64,000 bases of DNA from the NCBI GenBank assembly GCA_963662515.1, contig OY759675.1:3720001-3784000 (forward strand), written 5' to 3'. Numbering within the stretch: the stretch's first letter is position 1; the number at the start of each line of letters is the position of its first letter. Source of the stretch: JAFGDI01 sp963662515. Lineage in GTDB: Bacteria; Planctomycetota; Phycisphaerae; Sedimentisphaerales; SM23-30. Made by a program: the position numbers and the translations under genes. Shown in pieces: positions 52,717 through 62,044 of the stretch. The notes beneath the pieces were generated by a model. It saw nothing but the letters and a program-made list of their open reading frames with translations. It searched no databases and was not told where the DNA came from.

Positions 52717-53359
52717 GACTGACAAAAAGTAAGGTGGACCAGCCCGTAGCGAAGACTGCTCAATTATAGTTGTCCACCAGATCCCCCGACAACAGTCGAA
52801 TAACTCAGGCCTATCTTATTCAGCAAACAATATAACTTTTTCCGTTGGCCGCTCTGGCCTGCCTCGTGGTAAATTAGCTCAAAAAAGCGATCCTCCCTTA
52901 ACTTGAGCCTGTGCAATTTCTGATATTGGGAACAGTTTTCTTCTTGTGTGTTTGATGTGATGATAATCTTTTATTATCATACCCGTAAAGTCCTATAACA
53001 CTATAGGCGGTCAAGAATCTTCCATTCATAAGTGATTTCAGAATAGAGCCTTACATAGGTAATGAAAATAATTTACATAATCTTTAGAATTGTGTTAGAT
53101 TTTTTCATTAAGTTATAGCAGAGAATCAGAAGAAATAAGTAGTAGTGCAATTTCGCACTTTTGACTAAGCGATATTTTCCGCAAAGGCCGGAATAGGGCC
53201 TTGTGAATGAATTTGTAAATGTTTATCTTGCGTTCGAGACAGTATCGTAAGTAAATATTATTCAAAGCGGAGCAGAAAGGCCCTTTATTTACGATTTTGA
53301 GCCTGAAAAAACTGCGAAAGCTGACTAGTACGAGAGGCAAAGTAAGATAAAGAGAAACA
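52717..53359. other. Intergenic region upstream of the ECF sigma gene
   Basis: GGTGGAC/GTCCACC can pair (52733-52739 with 52772-52778). A perfect inverted repeat ATGATAAT-CTTTT-ATTATCAT lies at 52960-52980, and GTCCTATAAC at 52990-52999 right after it, a plausible regulated promoter. An AAGGCC/GGCCTT hairpin lies at about 53184-53202. If transcription starts near 53005 the leader is about 350 nt long. No coding frame is convincing. Confidence 0.45.
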
Positions 53360-53875
53360 ATGGACAATAAGAGTTCAAAATTCTTCAGTTTATACACAGG
53401 CATTCATGGCCGGCTATTGTCGTACATAATGATGATGGTGCATAATCAGAGCGCTGCTGAGGACCTGCTTCAGGAAACATTGGTAGTGATGTGGGAGAAT
53501 TTTGATAAGTTTCAGGAAGGAACTAATTTTGCCGCCTGGTCAATAGCGATAGCAAGGAATAAATCGCTGGAGTATTTACGAGAAAACCGTAAGACTCGAA
53601 CTATATTTGATAACGACACTTATGAGAAACTGTCCTATGTTGCCGAAAATTCATCGGCAGACCATGGTCAGCGAGTTTCGGCATTAGATAATTGCATAAA
53701 GAAGTTAAATAAGTCGGATCAGAAGATCTTAGACCTTAGATACCGTCACAATATACCGGTAAAACATATATCATTACAGATAGGCCGTCCGGTAAGCAGT
53801 GTGTATTTGCACATATCAGGGATATTAGGATTGTTGCGTGTATGTGTATCTCGCACACTGGCTCGTCAGGAATAG
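53360..53875 (+). CDS. ECF-type RNA polymerase sigma factor
   Basis: 171 residues. Region 2 covers about 10-85 (SAAEDLLQETLVVMWENFDKF with the core-binding and -10-recognition helices, AWSIAIARNKSLEYLR). Region 4 covers about 110-165 (LDLRYRHNIPVKHISLQIGRPVSSVYLHI, the -35 helix-turn-helix). There is no region 3, as in all ECF factors. The small size and the fused-looking SSVYLHISGILGLLRVC pattern fit the planctomycete/verrucomicrobial group usually paired with FecR proteins. It lies 6 bp before the FecR-like gene, its likely anti-sigma partner. Confidence 0.9.
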   Translation: MDNKSSKFFSLYTGIHGRLLSYIMMMVHNQSAAEDLLQETLVVMWENFDKFQEGTNFAAWSIAIARNKSLEYLRENRKTRTIFDNDTYEKLSYVAENSSADHGQRVSALDNCIKKLNKSDQKILDLRYRHNIPVKHISLQIGRPVSSVYLHISGILGLLRVCVSRTLARQE

Positions 53876-53881
53876 GAAATA

Positions 53882-55552
53882 ATGTCACAGAGTAATTACC
53901 GAGAAATAGACAGTCTTCTCTTTAAGGTACTTGAGAATTGCAGTACAGATAAAGAGATAGAGCAGCTCAAGCAGTGGTTCGCAACAGATCCAGATGCAAT
54001 TAGCTATTATTGTGACTTTGTGAAGAATTACACAGCGGTATTAACAAAATATAATGACGAGGTAGAACTCTCAAGCGGACTTAATGGCAAGTTACCACTG
54101 GAACTGATCGGTTTAGAGGAACTGGCAGTGCAGGAGAAGAACTCACCGGCCCTGGAGCTGAGTTTTCCAGAAGAAATAGTCGGCTTAGAGCCAGTAAAGA
54201 AGGTAAAGGCCAAGAGGAGTAATAAGTCGTTACTGACCATAGCACTAAGTTCGCTGGCGGCGATATTGATAATAAGTTTGAATGTGTATATTAATAAGGT
54301 AAGACCTTATGAGATAGGTGTCGTGACAGATTCGCTCAATGCTGAGTATTCTGGCGAGCTGTCCTTTAAGCCGGGCGATCGTCTGGTGAGTTCAAGAACA
54401 GTTCATTTGACTAATGGCATAGTGAAATTCGCCACAGATAGCGGAGTGAATATAGTATTGGAGGCACCAGCCGAATTTCGCTTTATGAATTCCGGTGAAG
54501 TTTCGGTCCGTTACGGTAAGTTATTCGCTCAGGTATCAGAGCAGGGCTATGGCTTTACGGTAGTAACACCCAATTCCCGGGTTGTGGACCAGGGTACAGA
54601 ATTTGGCGTTATATCCCAGATAGATGGTAATACCGAAGTATATATGTATAACGGCAAGGCTTCGTTGTACGCCGGAGCTGAGAAAAATGCAGCATTGAGC
54701 CGGTTATTGACAGCCGGAATGGCTGGTAAGGTAGATCGTAACCAAAAGTTGCGTGCCATACCGATGCAAACAGATGCTGTAGTTCGAGATTTCAGTTCAG
54801 TTTCAAGTATGCTATGGCGCGGCCAGAATATTGATCTGGCTGACATAGTAGGCGGAGGCGATGGCTTTGGCAGTGGCAAACTTGATGCAGGCATAAATGT
54901 AGAGACGGGCAAGCCGATATCTGAGTTATTGCGTGATGGCGTCACCTACGGTGTAGCCGGTTATAAGCCGGTAACTGACAATAAGTATGTTGACGGTGTA
55001 TTTATCCCCGGCTTTAGTAGCGGGCCGGTGCCGATATCTTCAGATGGCAGCATAAAAGCCAGCTTCAAGGAAAATTCCAAGTGCTATTGGGGCTACATAG
55101 TTAATGGAGCTTTTCATAAGAGTTTCGATGTCCCTAAGCATCGCTTTACCCTTAATGGTGAAGAATTCGGTACAAAGGACAACTCATCTCTGGGAATGCA
55201 TGCTAATCAGGGAATAACCTTTGACTTAGCAGCGATTCGTCGTGATCTGCCCAGCGTGAAAATAAAGAGTTTTCGTGCATTGACAGGCATATCCCAGACA
55301 GCAACAAAGTATATGTTTGAGATAAAGCGGGAGGAGCGGGCAGCAGTTGAATTCAAAGTCTATCTGGACGGCGAGAAAGTGCATGATGCCCGTATGACCA
55401 ACACAGATGAGGCAGCAGAGATCGAGATCCCGATCGGCCCTCAGAGTAAGTACCTGACGCTGGCAGTAACAGAAAGTGACTGGACTGTAGCGTATGCCTG
55501 GGGCATGTTTGGCCGTCCAGAGCTGGTACTGGAGCTTGTAGAAAGAGAATAG
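53882..55552 (+). CDS. FecR-like anti-sigma/sensor with C-terminal NPCBM-like domain
   Basis: 556 residues. A cytoplasmic part (about 1-115), which should bind the sigma factor, is followed by one transmembrane helix (117-137, LLTIALSSLAAILIISLNVYI). The FecR domain is at about 165-280 (VTPNSRVVDQGTEFGV and YNGKASLYAG). A spacer follows, then a C-terminal domain from about 435 with LGMHANQGITFDLAAIR and FKVYLDGEKV, matching the NPCBM/NEW2 carbohydrate-binding-like fold. A periplasmic glycan-binding module on a FecR regulator would let polysaccharide control the sigma factor. That mechanism is inference. Confidence 0.85.
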   Translation: MSQSNYREIDSLLFKVLENCSTDKEIEQLKQWFATDPDAISYYCDFVKNYTAVLTKYNDEVELSSGLNGKLPLELIGLEELAVQEKNSPALELSFPEEIVGLEPVKKVKAKRSNKSLLTIALSSLAAILIISLNVYINKVRPYEIGVVTDSLNAEYSGELSFKPGDRLVSSRTVHLTNGIVKFATDSGVNIVLEAPAEFRFMNSGEVSVRYGKLFAQVSEQGYGFTVVTPNSRVVDQGTEFGVISQIDGNTEVYMYNGKASLYAGAEKNAALSRLLTAGMAGKVDRNQKLRAIPMQTDAVVRDFSSVSSMLWRGQNIDLADIVGGGDGFGSGKLDAGINVETGKPISELLRDGVTYGVAGYKPVTDNKYVDGVFIPGFSSGPVPISSDGSIKASFKENSKCYWGYIVNGAFHKSFDVPKHRFTLNGEEFGTKDNSSLGMHANQGITFDLAAIRRDLPSVKIKSFRALTGISQTATKYMFEIKREERAAVEFKVYLDGEKVHDARMTNTDEAAEIEIPIGPQSKYLTLAVTESDWTVAYAWGMFGRPELVLELVERE

Positions 55553-55561
55553 TTTACTTAT

Positions 55562-55581
55562 CCCCAATTTATGGGGTTTAT
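55562..55581 (+). terminator. Hairpin after the FecR gene
   Basis: CCCCA/TGGGG (55562-55566 with 55572-55576) with a 5-nt loop is followed by TTTATTTA. It is a short, moderate terminator 9 bp beyond the stop and may only partly end the sigma-FecR transcript. Confidence 0.55.
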
Positions 55582-55736
55582 TTATCAGGGTTTGAAAACC
55601 GCAGTGGAGATTCCCTGCGCACAATTTGAGAATAAGAGAAAAAAATAACAACCGGTTAACAGTATAAATTTCTTATCTGTCCGGGAAAAAAGTTTTATTA
55701 AAGTGTTTTATTGTTTAACGGAGAAAGGTAAAAGAG

Positions 55737-57893
55737 ATGAAAAGGTCAAGGTTATTAATGTTGTTGGCATCAAGTATGTTGATGCCCTTTGCTTATGCCC
55801 AGGGTGCAGACAATGTGAGTTATACAGCAACTGGCAGTCCTGGCAGTGCGCCAGATGGAAATGACACAGTGGATGTATGGACAGTAACTGGCGACGGCGG
55901 CAGCGGCCGTAGTCTGCTAAAGGGCGGACAGGATGGTAATAATAATGTATGGACCATCTGGGATCTGGATGGAGGTGCAGGTACTTATGCGACCCATGAT
56001 TTTGCTGGTGGCGCATTATATACAGGGCAGTCGGTCTCTTTAGACTGGACGCATCGTGCAGATATAGATATAGCTGTTGGCGTTCGGCTCCTGAGCGGTA
56101 CAAATATAGAGGCTGAATTTAAGCTGGTTAATGCAGCTCACTTTTTTTCCAGATATGACACCGGCAGCGGCGTATTTGTAGATACTAAGAAGCGTTTTGA
56201 TAATTACGATCTGTTCCGGGTTACCTTTACTGTGCTGGGAACAAACAATTATCAGATGAGCGTAACAGAAGGAACGATCGCGGACAGTGGCTTCAATTCA
56301 ACTGAAGATACTAATCCTGCCCCCGGTGATATAGTTGATATATGGACAGGAACATTTACCGGAGCTGGTATAACTGGTATCCAGATCTATACCGAAGGCG
56401 GCAATGATAGCGATGTATGGTATGATGACCTGAGCATAAATGATAACTGGCTAAGCCACCCGCATCAGGAATCACCAACACTGGATCAGACTGAAGTAGC
56501 AGTCTCTGGTCTGGAGTTATCCTGGACAATCCCTCAGGGTCGGGGAGCTAACCCTGAGACATTAGTGGCAGATCCAAATCTGGTATCAATGAATCTTTAT
56601 ATAAATGAGAATGAGCCGAACTTCATTTCGGTTACTCCAATAGCTGTAACCACCTGGAACAGTTCTAACTTCAAGGCGGCTTACACACCTGCGCCAGCTC
56701 TGAACAAAAACACCACTTATTTCTGGCGGGTTGACAGTGTGCTGAACAATAATACCGTTCGCCAGGGCATTGTCTGGCGATTTGAAACGGAACTGACCCG
56801 CCCTGTTATCGTATCAAACTCAAGCTATCAGTTGGTAGATATCGGCAGCACGGCAAATCTCAGTGTAGCAGTAGAGTCAGATTCGCCTGAAGTATATCAG
56901 TGGTATAAATATGTAGATGGTGTTTTGGATATCGCCCTGACAGATGGCGGCGACATTACCGGTGCAAACCAGGCCACCCTGTCAATAGCTAATGCTCAAC
57001 CGGAAGATGATGGTAAGTATTACTGTGTAGTTAATAATGATTCTGGCCTTGCTGTAACTTCGGCCCAGATCATGTTGAGTACCAAAAGAGCGATTGCATA
57101 TTGGGACTTTGAGAATAGCAACCTGAACAGCATTGTGCCGGGAAGTCCAACGATGCTTGCCGCAGGTGAGCCATCATTTGTACCAGGCATTAAGGGTGAC
57201 GGTGTACAGTTTGACAACAGTACAGAGCTGATCTATACCGACCCTATGCTGGTTTCATATTTTGATATATGTAATTATGGTATGACTGTTGCGTGCTGGG
57301 TTAAGACCAATGATGCTCAGCAGTGGGCCCCGCTGGTAGCTCGTAATGGTGATGGCGGACAGGGCTGGCAGTTGCGTCAGAATGGCCATACAGCCAATCG
57401 CCCCAGCTTTACTACTCGCGGAACTGGCAACGATGATGGTACAGCGGCTAATCGCAATATTTTCGACCTGGAATGGCATTTCGTAGTTGGTACATTTGAT
57501 GGCACGGTCAAGAAGGTTTATATTGACGGTGTATTAAGTGTGGTTTACTCTACCGATACCGGAAGTATTATTAAGACAGGTGATGCTGCTACTGCTCCGA
57601 TCAATGCCAGCACCTCACCAGTAGCTATAGGTGGTCGTGTCAGCGGTGGAGCAGGTGCCCTGAACATAGAGACCAATAATAATATAGCTGGTATCTATGA
57701 TGAAGTAGCTATCTATAATTATGCTTTGTCAGCCCAGGAAGTGGCCCAGATCTATGCTAATATAAGCGGCAAAGAGATCTGCATGAGTCAGGCTTATGAC
57801 CTTAGCGGTGATTGCGTTGTTAATATTGAAGATCTGGCACTTATGGCAGATGAATGGCTGAGTGATTCTGGCATCACTCCAGCGGTTAATTAA
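55737..57893 (+). CDS. Secreted LamG/Ig-like protein with dockerin-like tail
   Basis: 718 residues. A signal peptide (MKRSRLLMLLASSMLMPFAYA) is followed by a beta-sandwich N-terminal domain (about 25-235). A fibronectin/Ig-like region includes an Ig domain (about 365-445, VYQWYKYVDG ... YYCVVNNDSG), and a LamG/concanavalin-like domain (about 450-675, YWDFENS ... MTVACWVKTNDAQQW) follows. The end is DLSGDCVVNIEDLALMADEW, a single dockerin-like calcium loop that is very common in Phycisphaerae secreted proteins. It probably binds glycans at the surface. It follows the sigma/FecR pair and is a candidate target of that system. AAAGG precedes the ATG. Confidence 0.85.
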   Translation: MKRSRLLMLLASSMLMPFAYAQGADNVSYTATGSPGSAPDGNDTVDVWTVTGDGGSGRSLLKGGQDGNNNVWTIWDLDGGAGTYATHDFAGGALYTGQSVSLDWTHRADIDIAVGVRLLSGTNIEAEFKLVNAAHFFSRYDTGSGVFVDTKKRFDNYDLFRVTFTVLGTNNYQMSVTEGTIADSGFNSTEDTNPAPGDIVDIWTGTFTGAGITGIQIYTEGGNDSDVWYDDLSINDNWLSHPHQESPTLDQTEVAVSGLELSWTIPQGRGANPETLVADPNLVSMNLYINENEPNFISVTPIAVTTWNSSNFKAAYTPAPALNKNTTYFWRVDSVLNNNTVRQGIVWRFETELTRPVIVSNSSYQLVDIGSTANLSVAVESDSPEVYQWYKYVDGVLDIALTDGGDITGANQATLSIANAQPEDDGKYYCVVNNDSGLAVTSAQIMLSTKRAIAYWDFENSNLNSIVPGSPTMLAAGEPSFVPGIKGDGVQFDNSTELIYTDPMLVSYFDICNYGMTVACWVKTNDAQQWAPLVARNGDGGQGWQLRQNGHTANRPSFTTRGTGNDDGTAANRNIFDLEWHFVVGTFDGTVKKVYIDGVLSVVYSTDTGSIIKTGDAATAPINASTSPVAIGGRVSGGAGALNIETNNNIAGIYDEVAIYNYALSAQEVAQIYANISGKEICMSQAYDLSGDCVVNIEDLALMADEWLSDSGITPAVN

Positions 57894-57900
57894 ATTGTTT

Positions 57901-57925
57901 AGCCTGTCCCTCAGCTGCACAGGCT
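57901..57925 (+). terminator. Hairpin directly after the LamG gene
   Basis: AGCCTGT/ACAGGCT (57901-57907 with 57919-57925) with an 11-nt loop. G6 rather than T follows, so it may stabilise the 3' end instead of terminating. Confidence 0.45.
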
Positions 57926-57957
57926 GGGGGGCAGGTTGTTGATATGTTTTAGTTTCA

Positions 57958-58115
57958 GACCGTCCACAGAGAATTATTAAAAACTGAATTATGAAATCAG
58001 AGTTCAGAATAGTGCCGGGCTCAGAATAATGCCCGGTCTGAACCATGATTACAGAATTCTTTTTTTCAAACCCTCCTTTTTTTCATTTTCCATACTCTGT
58101 GGACGGTCCTTTTTT
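57958..58115 (+). ncRNA. Structured RNA / attenuator candidate in the GH31 leader
   Basis: A perfect 14-bp closing stem pairs GACCGTCCACAGAG (57958-57971) with CTCTGTGGACGGTC (58095-58108) across 123 nt. CTTTTTT follows, the signature of an intrinsic terminator. Inside, GTTCAGA/TCTGAAC (58002-58008 with 58037-58043) encloses a 6-bp GC stem (58015-58020 with 58031-58036). Two further T7 runs lie at about 58060 and 58075. The terminator ends 18 nt before the GH31 ATG. It matches no riboswitch that I recognise. It may be an attenuated leader or a separate small RNA. Confidence 0.55.
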
Positions 58116-58133
58116 AAGCTGAAAGGGTAGAAT

Positions 58134-61100
58134 ATGTTCAAGCGTAAATGTGGTATTCTGATGACAACGCTGCTGGCAGGTACGGCATCAGCGGGCTTGT
58201 TGTTTCAGGATGACTTTAGCTCATTAAGCGGTCATGAGCCGGGTAAGGCAAAGTTACAGACCGGTTCACTGGACTATAAGTTCCAGAGCGAGACAGGCAA
58301 CAGGGTCTGGGTAAAGGATTATGATGGCGGAGTGAGATATAAACTCTCGCCTTCAATAACAGACCAATCGGCAAATCCGATATTATATGTTAGTTTTACA
58401 CTTCGCAGTCTGAATGATAATGTGAGGGATAAATACGCCGGGCTCATGTTCTACGACAATGGCCGAGAGGTATTTGGCCTGGGTAACGATTACAGTTCTG
58501 ACAATTTTGCCTTTTGGGGAGATAACCAGCAGTATCATTCAATAGGTGAAATAAGGACAAAGGTAGATAGAGAGGTTCATAAGATCGTTGCTCGTATCGA
58601 GTTTGATCCGGCCGGACCAGAAAAGATAACAGTAGGAATAGATCCATTTTGTAACCGCAGTGAAGATCGTCAGCCAGGTAATATCTGGTCTAGTTATCAG
58701 ATGGAGCTGAAGTTTGATGAGTTACGCTTCCGTTGTGGTAATGATAATTGCACCTGGGAATTTGACGATCTGAAGATTGGAACCGATTGGTCATCAGTCA
58801 CTCCTTCTGATAATAACCCTGGCTCAGATTATGCGGTATATACCACTAATGCTCTGCCGCAGGGTAATAGTGAAATGATAGCAGGCAGTATTGCCAGATT
58901 CTGGCCGGCAGGGGTCAGTCCTTCAGACACTCTGCCTTCACTGGCATTACAGTCGCCTCGTCCGGCAACCGGGTCTGTTTCGGGCAACTGGCAGCTCCGC
59001 CCGCAGTTTGGCACTTATGGCGGCAAGCGATATGCATATTTGAGTATCCCGGCGGAAGTTGACCTGTATGGTACAGGCGAAGTGACTGGCGGTCTGATGC
59101 GTAATGGCTCAAAAATAAGACTCCATGGCCTGGACAATGGCGCATATTCCGATCATGAGCGGCTATATCAGTCTCACCCATGGGTAATAGGTGTGCGTGA
59201 AGATGGTTCGGCTTTTGGTGTGTTGTTTGACACTACCTGGCTGGCAGAATTGAACTTGCGTTCAGGTATATTGTTTACAGTGCCGGAACATGCCCCATAT
59301 TTCCCGGTTATTGTGGTTGAAGGAACAAGCCCACAGTCTGTAGTTGCCCAGTTGGGCGATCTGACCGGTACAATGCCAATGGCACCGCGTTGGGCGATTG
59401 GCTATCAGCAGTGTCGTTTTTCTTATGTGCCAGATTCTCGAGCCCGTGAAGTGGCAAATACCTTCCGGACAAAGAACATACCCTGTGATGTTATCTGGTT
59501 TGATATAGATTATATGGATGGCTTCCGGGTATTCACATTTGATGCCGGGAGATATCCTGACCCGAAGGCAACTAATAACTATCTTCATTCCAAAGGCTTC
59601 AAAGGTATCTGGATGATCGATCCGGGCGTTAAGAAAGAAGATGGCTATTTCGTCTATGATTCCGGCACAGCGGCCGATGTCTGGGTAAAGACAGCCTCGG
59701 GCGAACATTTCTACGGTCCGGTATGGCCTGGCGACAGTGTGTTTCCAGACTTTACCAGCCCGGCAGTGCGTAATTGGTGGGCAGGTCTGTTTGAGGACTT
59801 TATGGCCTATGATATTGATGGTGTCTGGAATGACATGAATGAGCCGACCGTTTTTGGTTTGCCAGACATGACCATGCCAATGGATAATCAATTCCGGGGT
59901 GGCGATGGTTTATTGCCAGGCACACATGAGCAGTATCATAATGCTTATGGCATGTTAATGACCAAGGCATCTCGCCAGGGTATTCAGGCGGCTAACCCCA
60001 ATAAGAGGCCTTTTGTACTGACTCGTTCGAACTATCTGGGTGGTCAGCGTTATGCGGCAACCTGGACAGGTGACAATGCCTCATGTTGGGAACATTTGAA
60101 ATGGTCTGTGCCAATGTCGTTGAGTCTGGGTCTGTCAGGTCAGCCGTTCAGCGGTGCAGATATCGGCGGCTTTTTGAATAATGCGACACCAGAGCTTTTT
60201 GGTCACTGGATCACACTGGGTGCATTTTATCCGTTTAGCCGGGCGCATAGCTGTGCCGGCACAGCCGATCATGAGCCATGGTCGTTTGGTACTGAGGTAG
60301 AAGATGCTTCACGCAGAGGACTGGAAAGAAGATATCGCCTGATGCCGTATTTATACACCCTGTTTGAGCAGTCAACTAATAGTGGTGTGCCGGTAATGCA
60401 GCCTGTGTTCTTTGCCGACCCTGCTGATAAGTCATTGCGCGGTGAAGACCAGGCCTTTTTGCTTGGCTCAGACCTGATGGCAATTCCACAGTGGGCAGAG
60501 AATGTTTCAGAGCCTAAAGGTATCTGGCAGGAGATCATTCTGCCGGGCGAGCAGGTAAATGCAGATCCATATCAGCTGGTATTAAAACAGCGAGGCGGCT
60601 CTATATTGCCTTTGGGACCGGTAGTGCAATCGACGGCAGAGATACCTGCTTTACAAAAGCTAACCTTGCATGTTGTACTGGATGAACAGGGCAAGGCCAG
60701 CGGCAGACTGTATGAAGATGCCGGTGATGGCTATGAATACAAGCAGGGTCAGTATGTAGTGTCACAATTCAGTGCTGAACGAATTGGCGATAAGGTAGTA
60801 GTCAAATGTCTGAGTCAGGAAGGACAGATGGCAGTTAGCGGCCGTATGGTTTCTGTGGTAGTAGTTGACCAGCATGGAACACATATTGGCTATGGAGATA
60901 TATGCGGCAATGACGGGGTTGAGGTAAAACTCACCCTTTCAACCAGCTGGCAGGGACAGGACATCGGCAGCGTTATCGCTGCCGGTGGCGCTGGCAGTGA
61001 AGGAAGTAATTTCACTGTTACAGGTTCCGGAGCAGATATTGAGGGCGGAGCTGATGAGTTTCAGTTCGTCTCAAAGATACTAAGCGGAGACTGTGAGATA

Positions 61101-61655
61101 ACAGCTCAGGTTGTTTCACAGCAAAACACCAACGAGTGGGCCAAGGCTGGGGTAATGATCCGAAAGGATCTTACCCCGGGCTCTGCCCATGCCATGACCG
61201 TGCTTACCCCTGGTAACGGCATAGCATTTCAGCGCCGGACAACATCTGGTGCAAGCGGTACGCTGCATACCGGCATAGGTGGCAAAACGGCACCGCAATG
61301 GGTCAGGGTTAGAAGGGTCGGCGATCAACTTACCGGCTATTATTCCGATAATGGTGTGAATTGGTCTGCAGCAGGAACAGAGAATATAGTTATGGGCGAC
61401 AAAGTGTATGTTGGCCTGGCAGTAACCAGTCATAATGACGGACTGTTAAGCACGGTTGATTTTAGCAGTGTTGATGCAGGCATGGCTGCCGTTTCAGTTG
61501 ACCGTAATGGCGATGGTGAAGTAAATATATCAGATTTCCTGTATATAGCTGCTAATTGGGGACTTAGCGGGGAAATGGTTATTGGTGATGTAACAGGAGA
61601 CCAAGTGGTTGATATGGAAGACATGATTCAGGTATTAAGGAACTGGCTGAACTAG
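58134..61655 (+). CDS. Secreted multidomain GH31 alpha-glucosidase/xylosidase with dockerin-like end
   Basis: 1173 residues, about twice a bare GH31. The signal peptide ends ASA (20). An N-terminal jelly-roll/LamG-like domain covers about 21-225. The GH31 beta-sandwich and barrel cover about 270-850: WFDIDYMDGFRVF with Asp457, the nucleophile Asp567 in GVWNDMNEPT, the acid/base Asp647 in TGDNASCW, and FSGADIGGF. A C-terminal sheet domain follows. A DUF1349-like beta-sandwich lies at about 940-1110 (ISGDCEITAQV-type, AKAGVMIRKD). Two dockerin-like calcium loops end the protein (DRNGDGEVNISDF; DVTGDQVVDMEDM). The substrate could be alpha-glucan or alpha-xyloside. AAAGGG lies 7 nt before the ATG, after a folded leader. 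Confidence 0.9.
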   Translation: MFKRKCGILMTTLLAGTASAGLLFQDDFSSLSGHEPGKAKLQTGSLDYKFQSETGNRVWVKDYDGGVRYKLSPSITDQSANPILYVSFTLRSLNDNVRDKYAGLMFYDNGREVFGLGNDYSSDNFAFWGDNQQYHSIGEIRTKVDREVHKIVARIEFDPAGPEKITVGIDPFCNRSEDRQPGNIWSSYQMELKFDELRFRCGNDNCTWEFDDLKIGTDWSSVTPSDNNPGSDYAVYTTNALPQGNSEMIAGSIARFWPAGVSPSDTLPSLALQSPRPATGSVSGNWQLRPQFGTYGGKRYAYLSIPAEVDLYGTGEVTGGLMRNGSKIRLHGLDNGAYSDHERLYQSHPWVIGVREDGSAFGVLFDTTWLAELNLRSGILFTVPEHAPYFPVIVVEGTSPQSVVAQLGDLTGTMPMAPRWAIGYQQCRFSYVPDSRAREVANTFRTKNIPCDVIWFDIDYMDGFRVFTFDAGRYPDPKATNNYLHSKGFKGIWMIDPGVKKEDGYFVYDSGTAADVWVKTASGEHFYGPVWPGDSVFPDFTSPAVRNWWAGLFEDFMAYDIDGVWNDMNEPTVFGLPDMTMPMDNQFRGGDGLLPGTHEQYHNAYGMLMTKASRQGIQAANPNKRPFVLTRSNYLGGQRYAATWTGDNASCWEHLKWSVPMSLSLGLSGQPFSGADIGGFLNNATPELFGHWITLGAFYPFSRAHSCAGTADHEPWSFGTEVEDASRRGLERRYRLMPYLYTLFEQSTNSGVPVMQPVFFADPADKSLRGEDQAFLLGSDLMAIPQWAENVSEPKGIWQEIILPGEQVNADPYQLVLKQRGGSILPLGPVVQSTAEIPALQKLTLHVVLDEQGKASGRLYEDAGDGYEYKQGQYVVSQFSAERIGDKVVVKCLSQEGQMAVSGRMVSVVVVDQHGTHIGYGDICGNDGVEVKLTLSTSWQGQDIGSVIAAGGAGSEGSNFTVTGSGADIEGGADEFQFVSKILSGDCEITAQVVSQQNTNEWAKAGVMIRKDLTPGSAHAMTVLTPGNGIAFQRRTTSGASGTLHTGIGGKTAPQWVRVRRVGDQLTGYYSDNGVNWSAAGTENIVMGDKVYVGLAVTSHNDGLLSTVDFSSVDAGMAAVSVDRNGDGEVNISDFLYIAANWGLSGEMVIGDVTGDQVVDMEDMIQVLRNWLN

Positions 61656-61697
61656 CCGGGGTTGAACGATTTGCTTTTGACTTGTGGTAATCGTGGT

Positions 61698-61732
61698 GTG
61701 TTTGAGTGTTGAGTGTTTGAGTGTTTGAGTGT
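61698..61732. repeat. Short tandem repeat (GTGTTTGA)n
   Basis: About four and a half units of GTGTTTGA, one of them lacking a T, lie about 45 bp after the GH31 stop. The rest of 61656-62044 is AT-rich without a clear terminator, promoter or ORF. Confidence 0.75.
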
Positions 61733-62044
61733 GTTGGTCTTGTTTTGGATTATGCTATTGCCTGTTATTGACTGTACTATTGTTTAGTAAAAAGCTACGA
61801 TATGAGTCTGTATTTTTCGGTAAAGTTGCTACAATAGAGATATTGTATTATTGTGAGCCGATAATACACAGTTAATTTACACTACAGGACAATTTCATAT
61901 TAACCAGCTATCCGAGGGAAGTGTTATTTCTTTTGTAACATCCTTTCAATAAGGTTCTTATAGTCAGTCAAATATTGGCCTGTTATGATAGTTTATGTTT
62001 TGATATTAGTATTATAAATTTGAATATCAGGAAAGTGCAATTAT

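Noticed and set aside
53113..53403. 96-codon minus-strand frame over the ECF sigma leader
   Set aside because: It overlaps the sigma gene start in antisense and has no SD or motif.
61698..61732. Short direct repeats considered as a CRISPR array
   Set aside because: The units are 8 bp and contiguous with no spacers. This is a simple tandem repeat.
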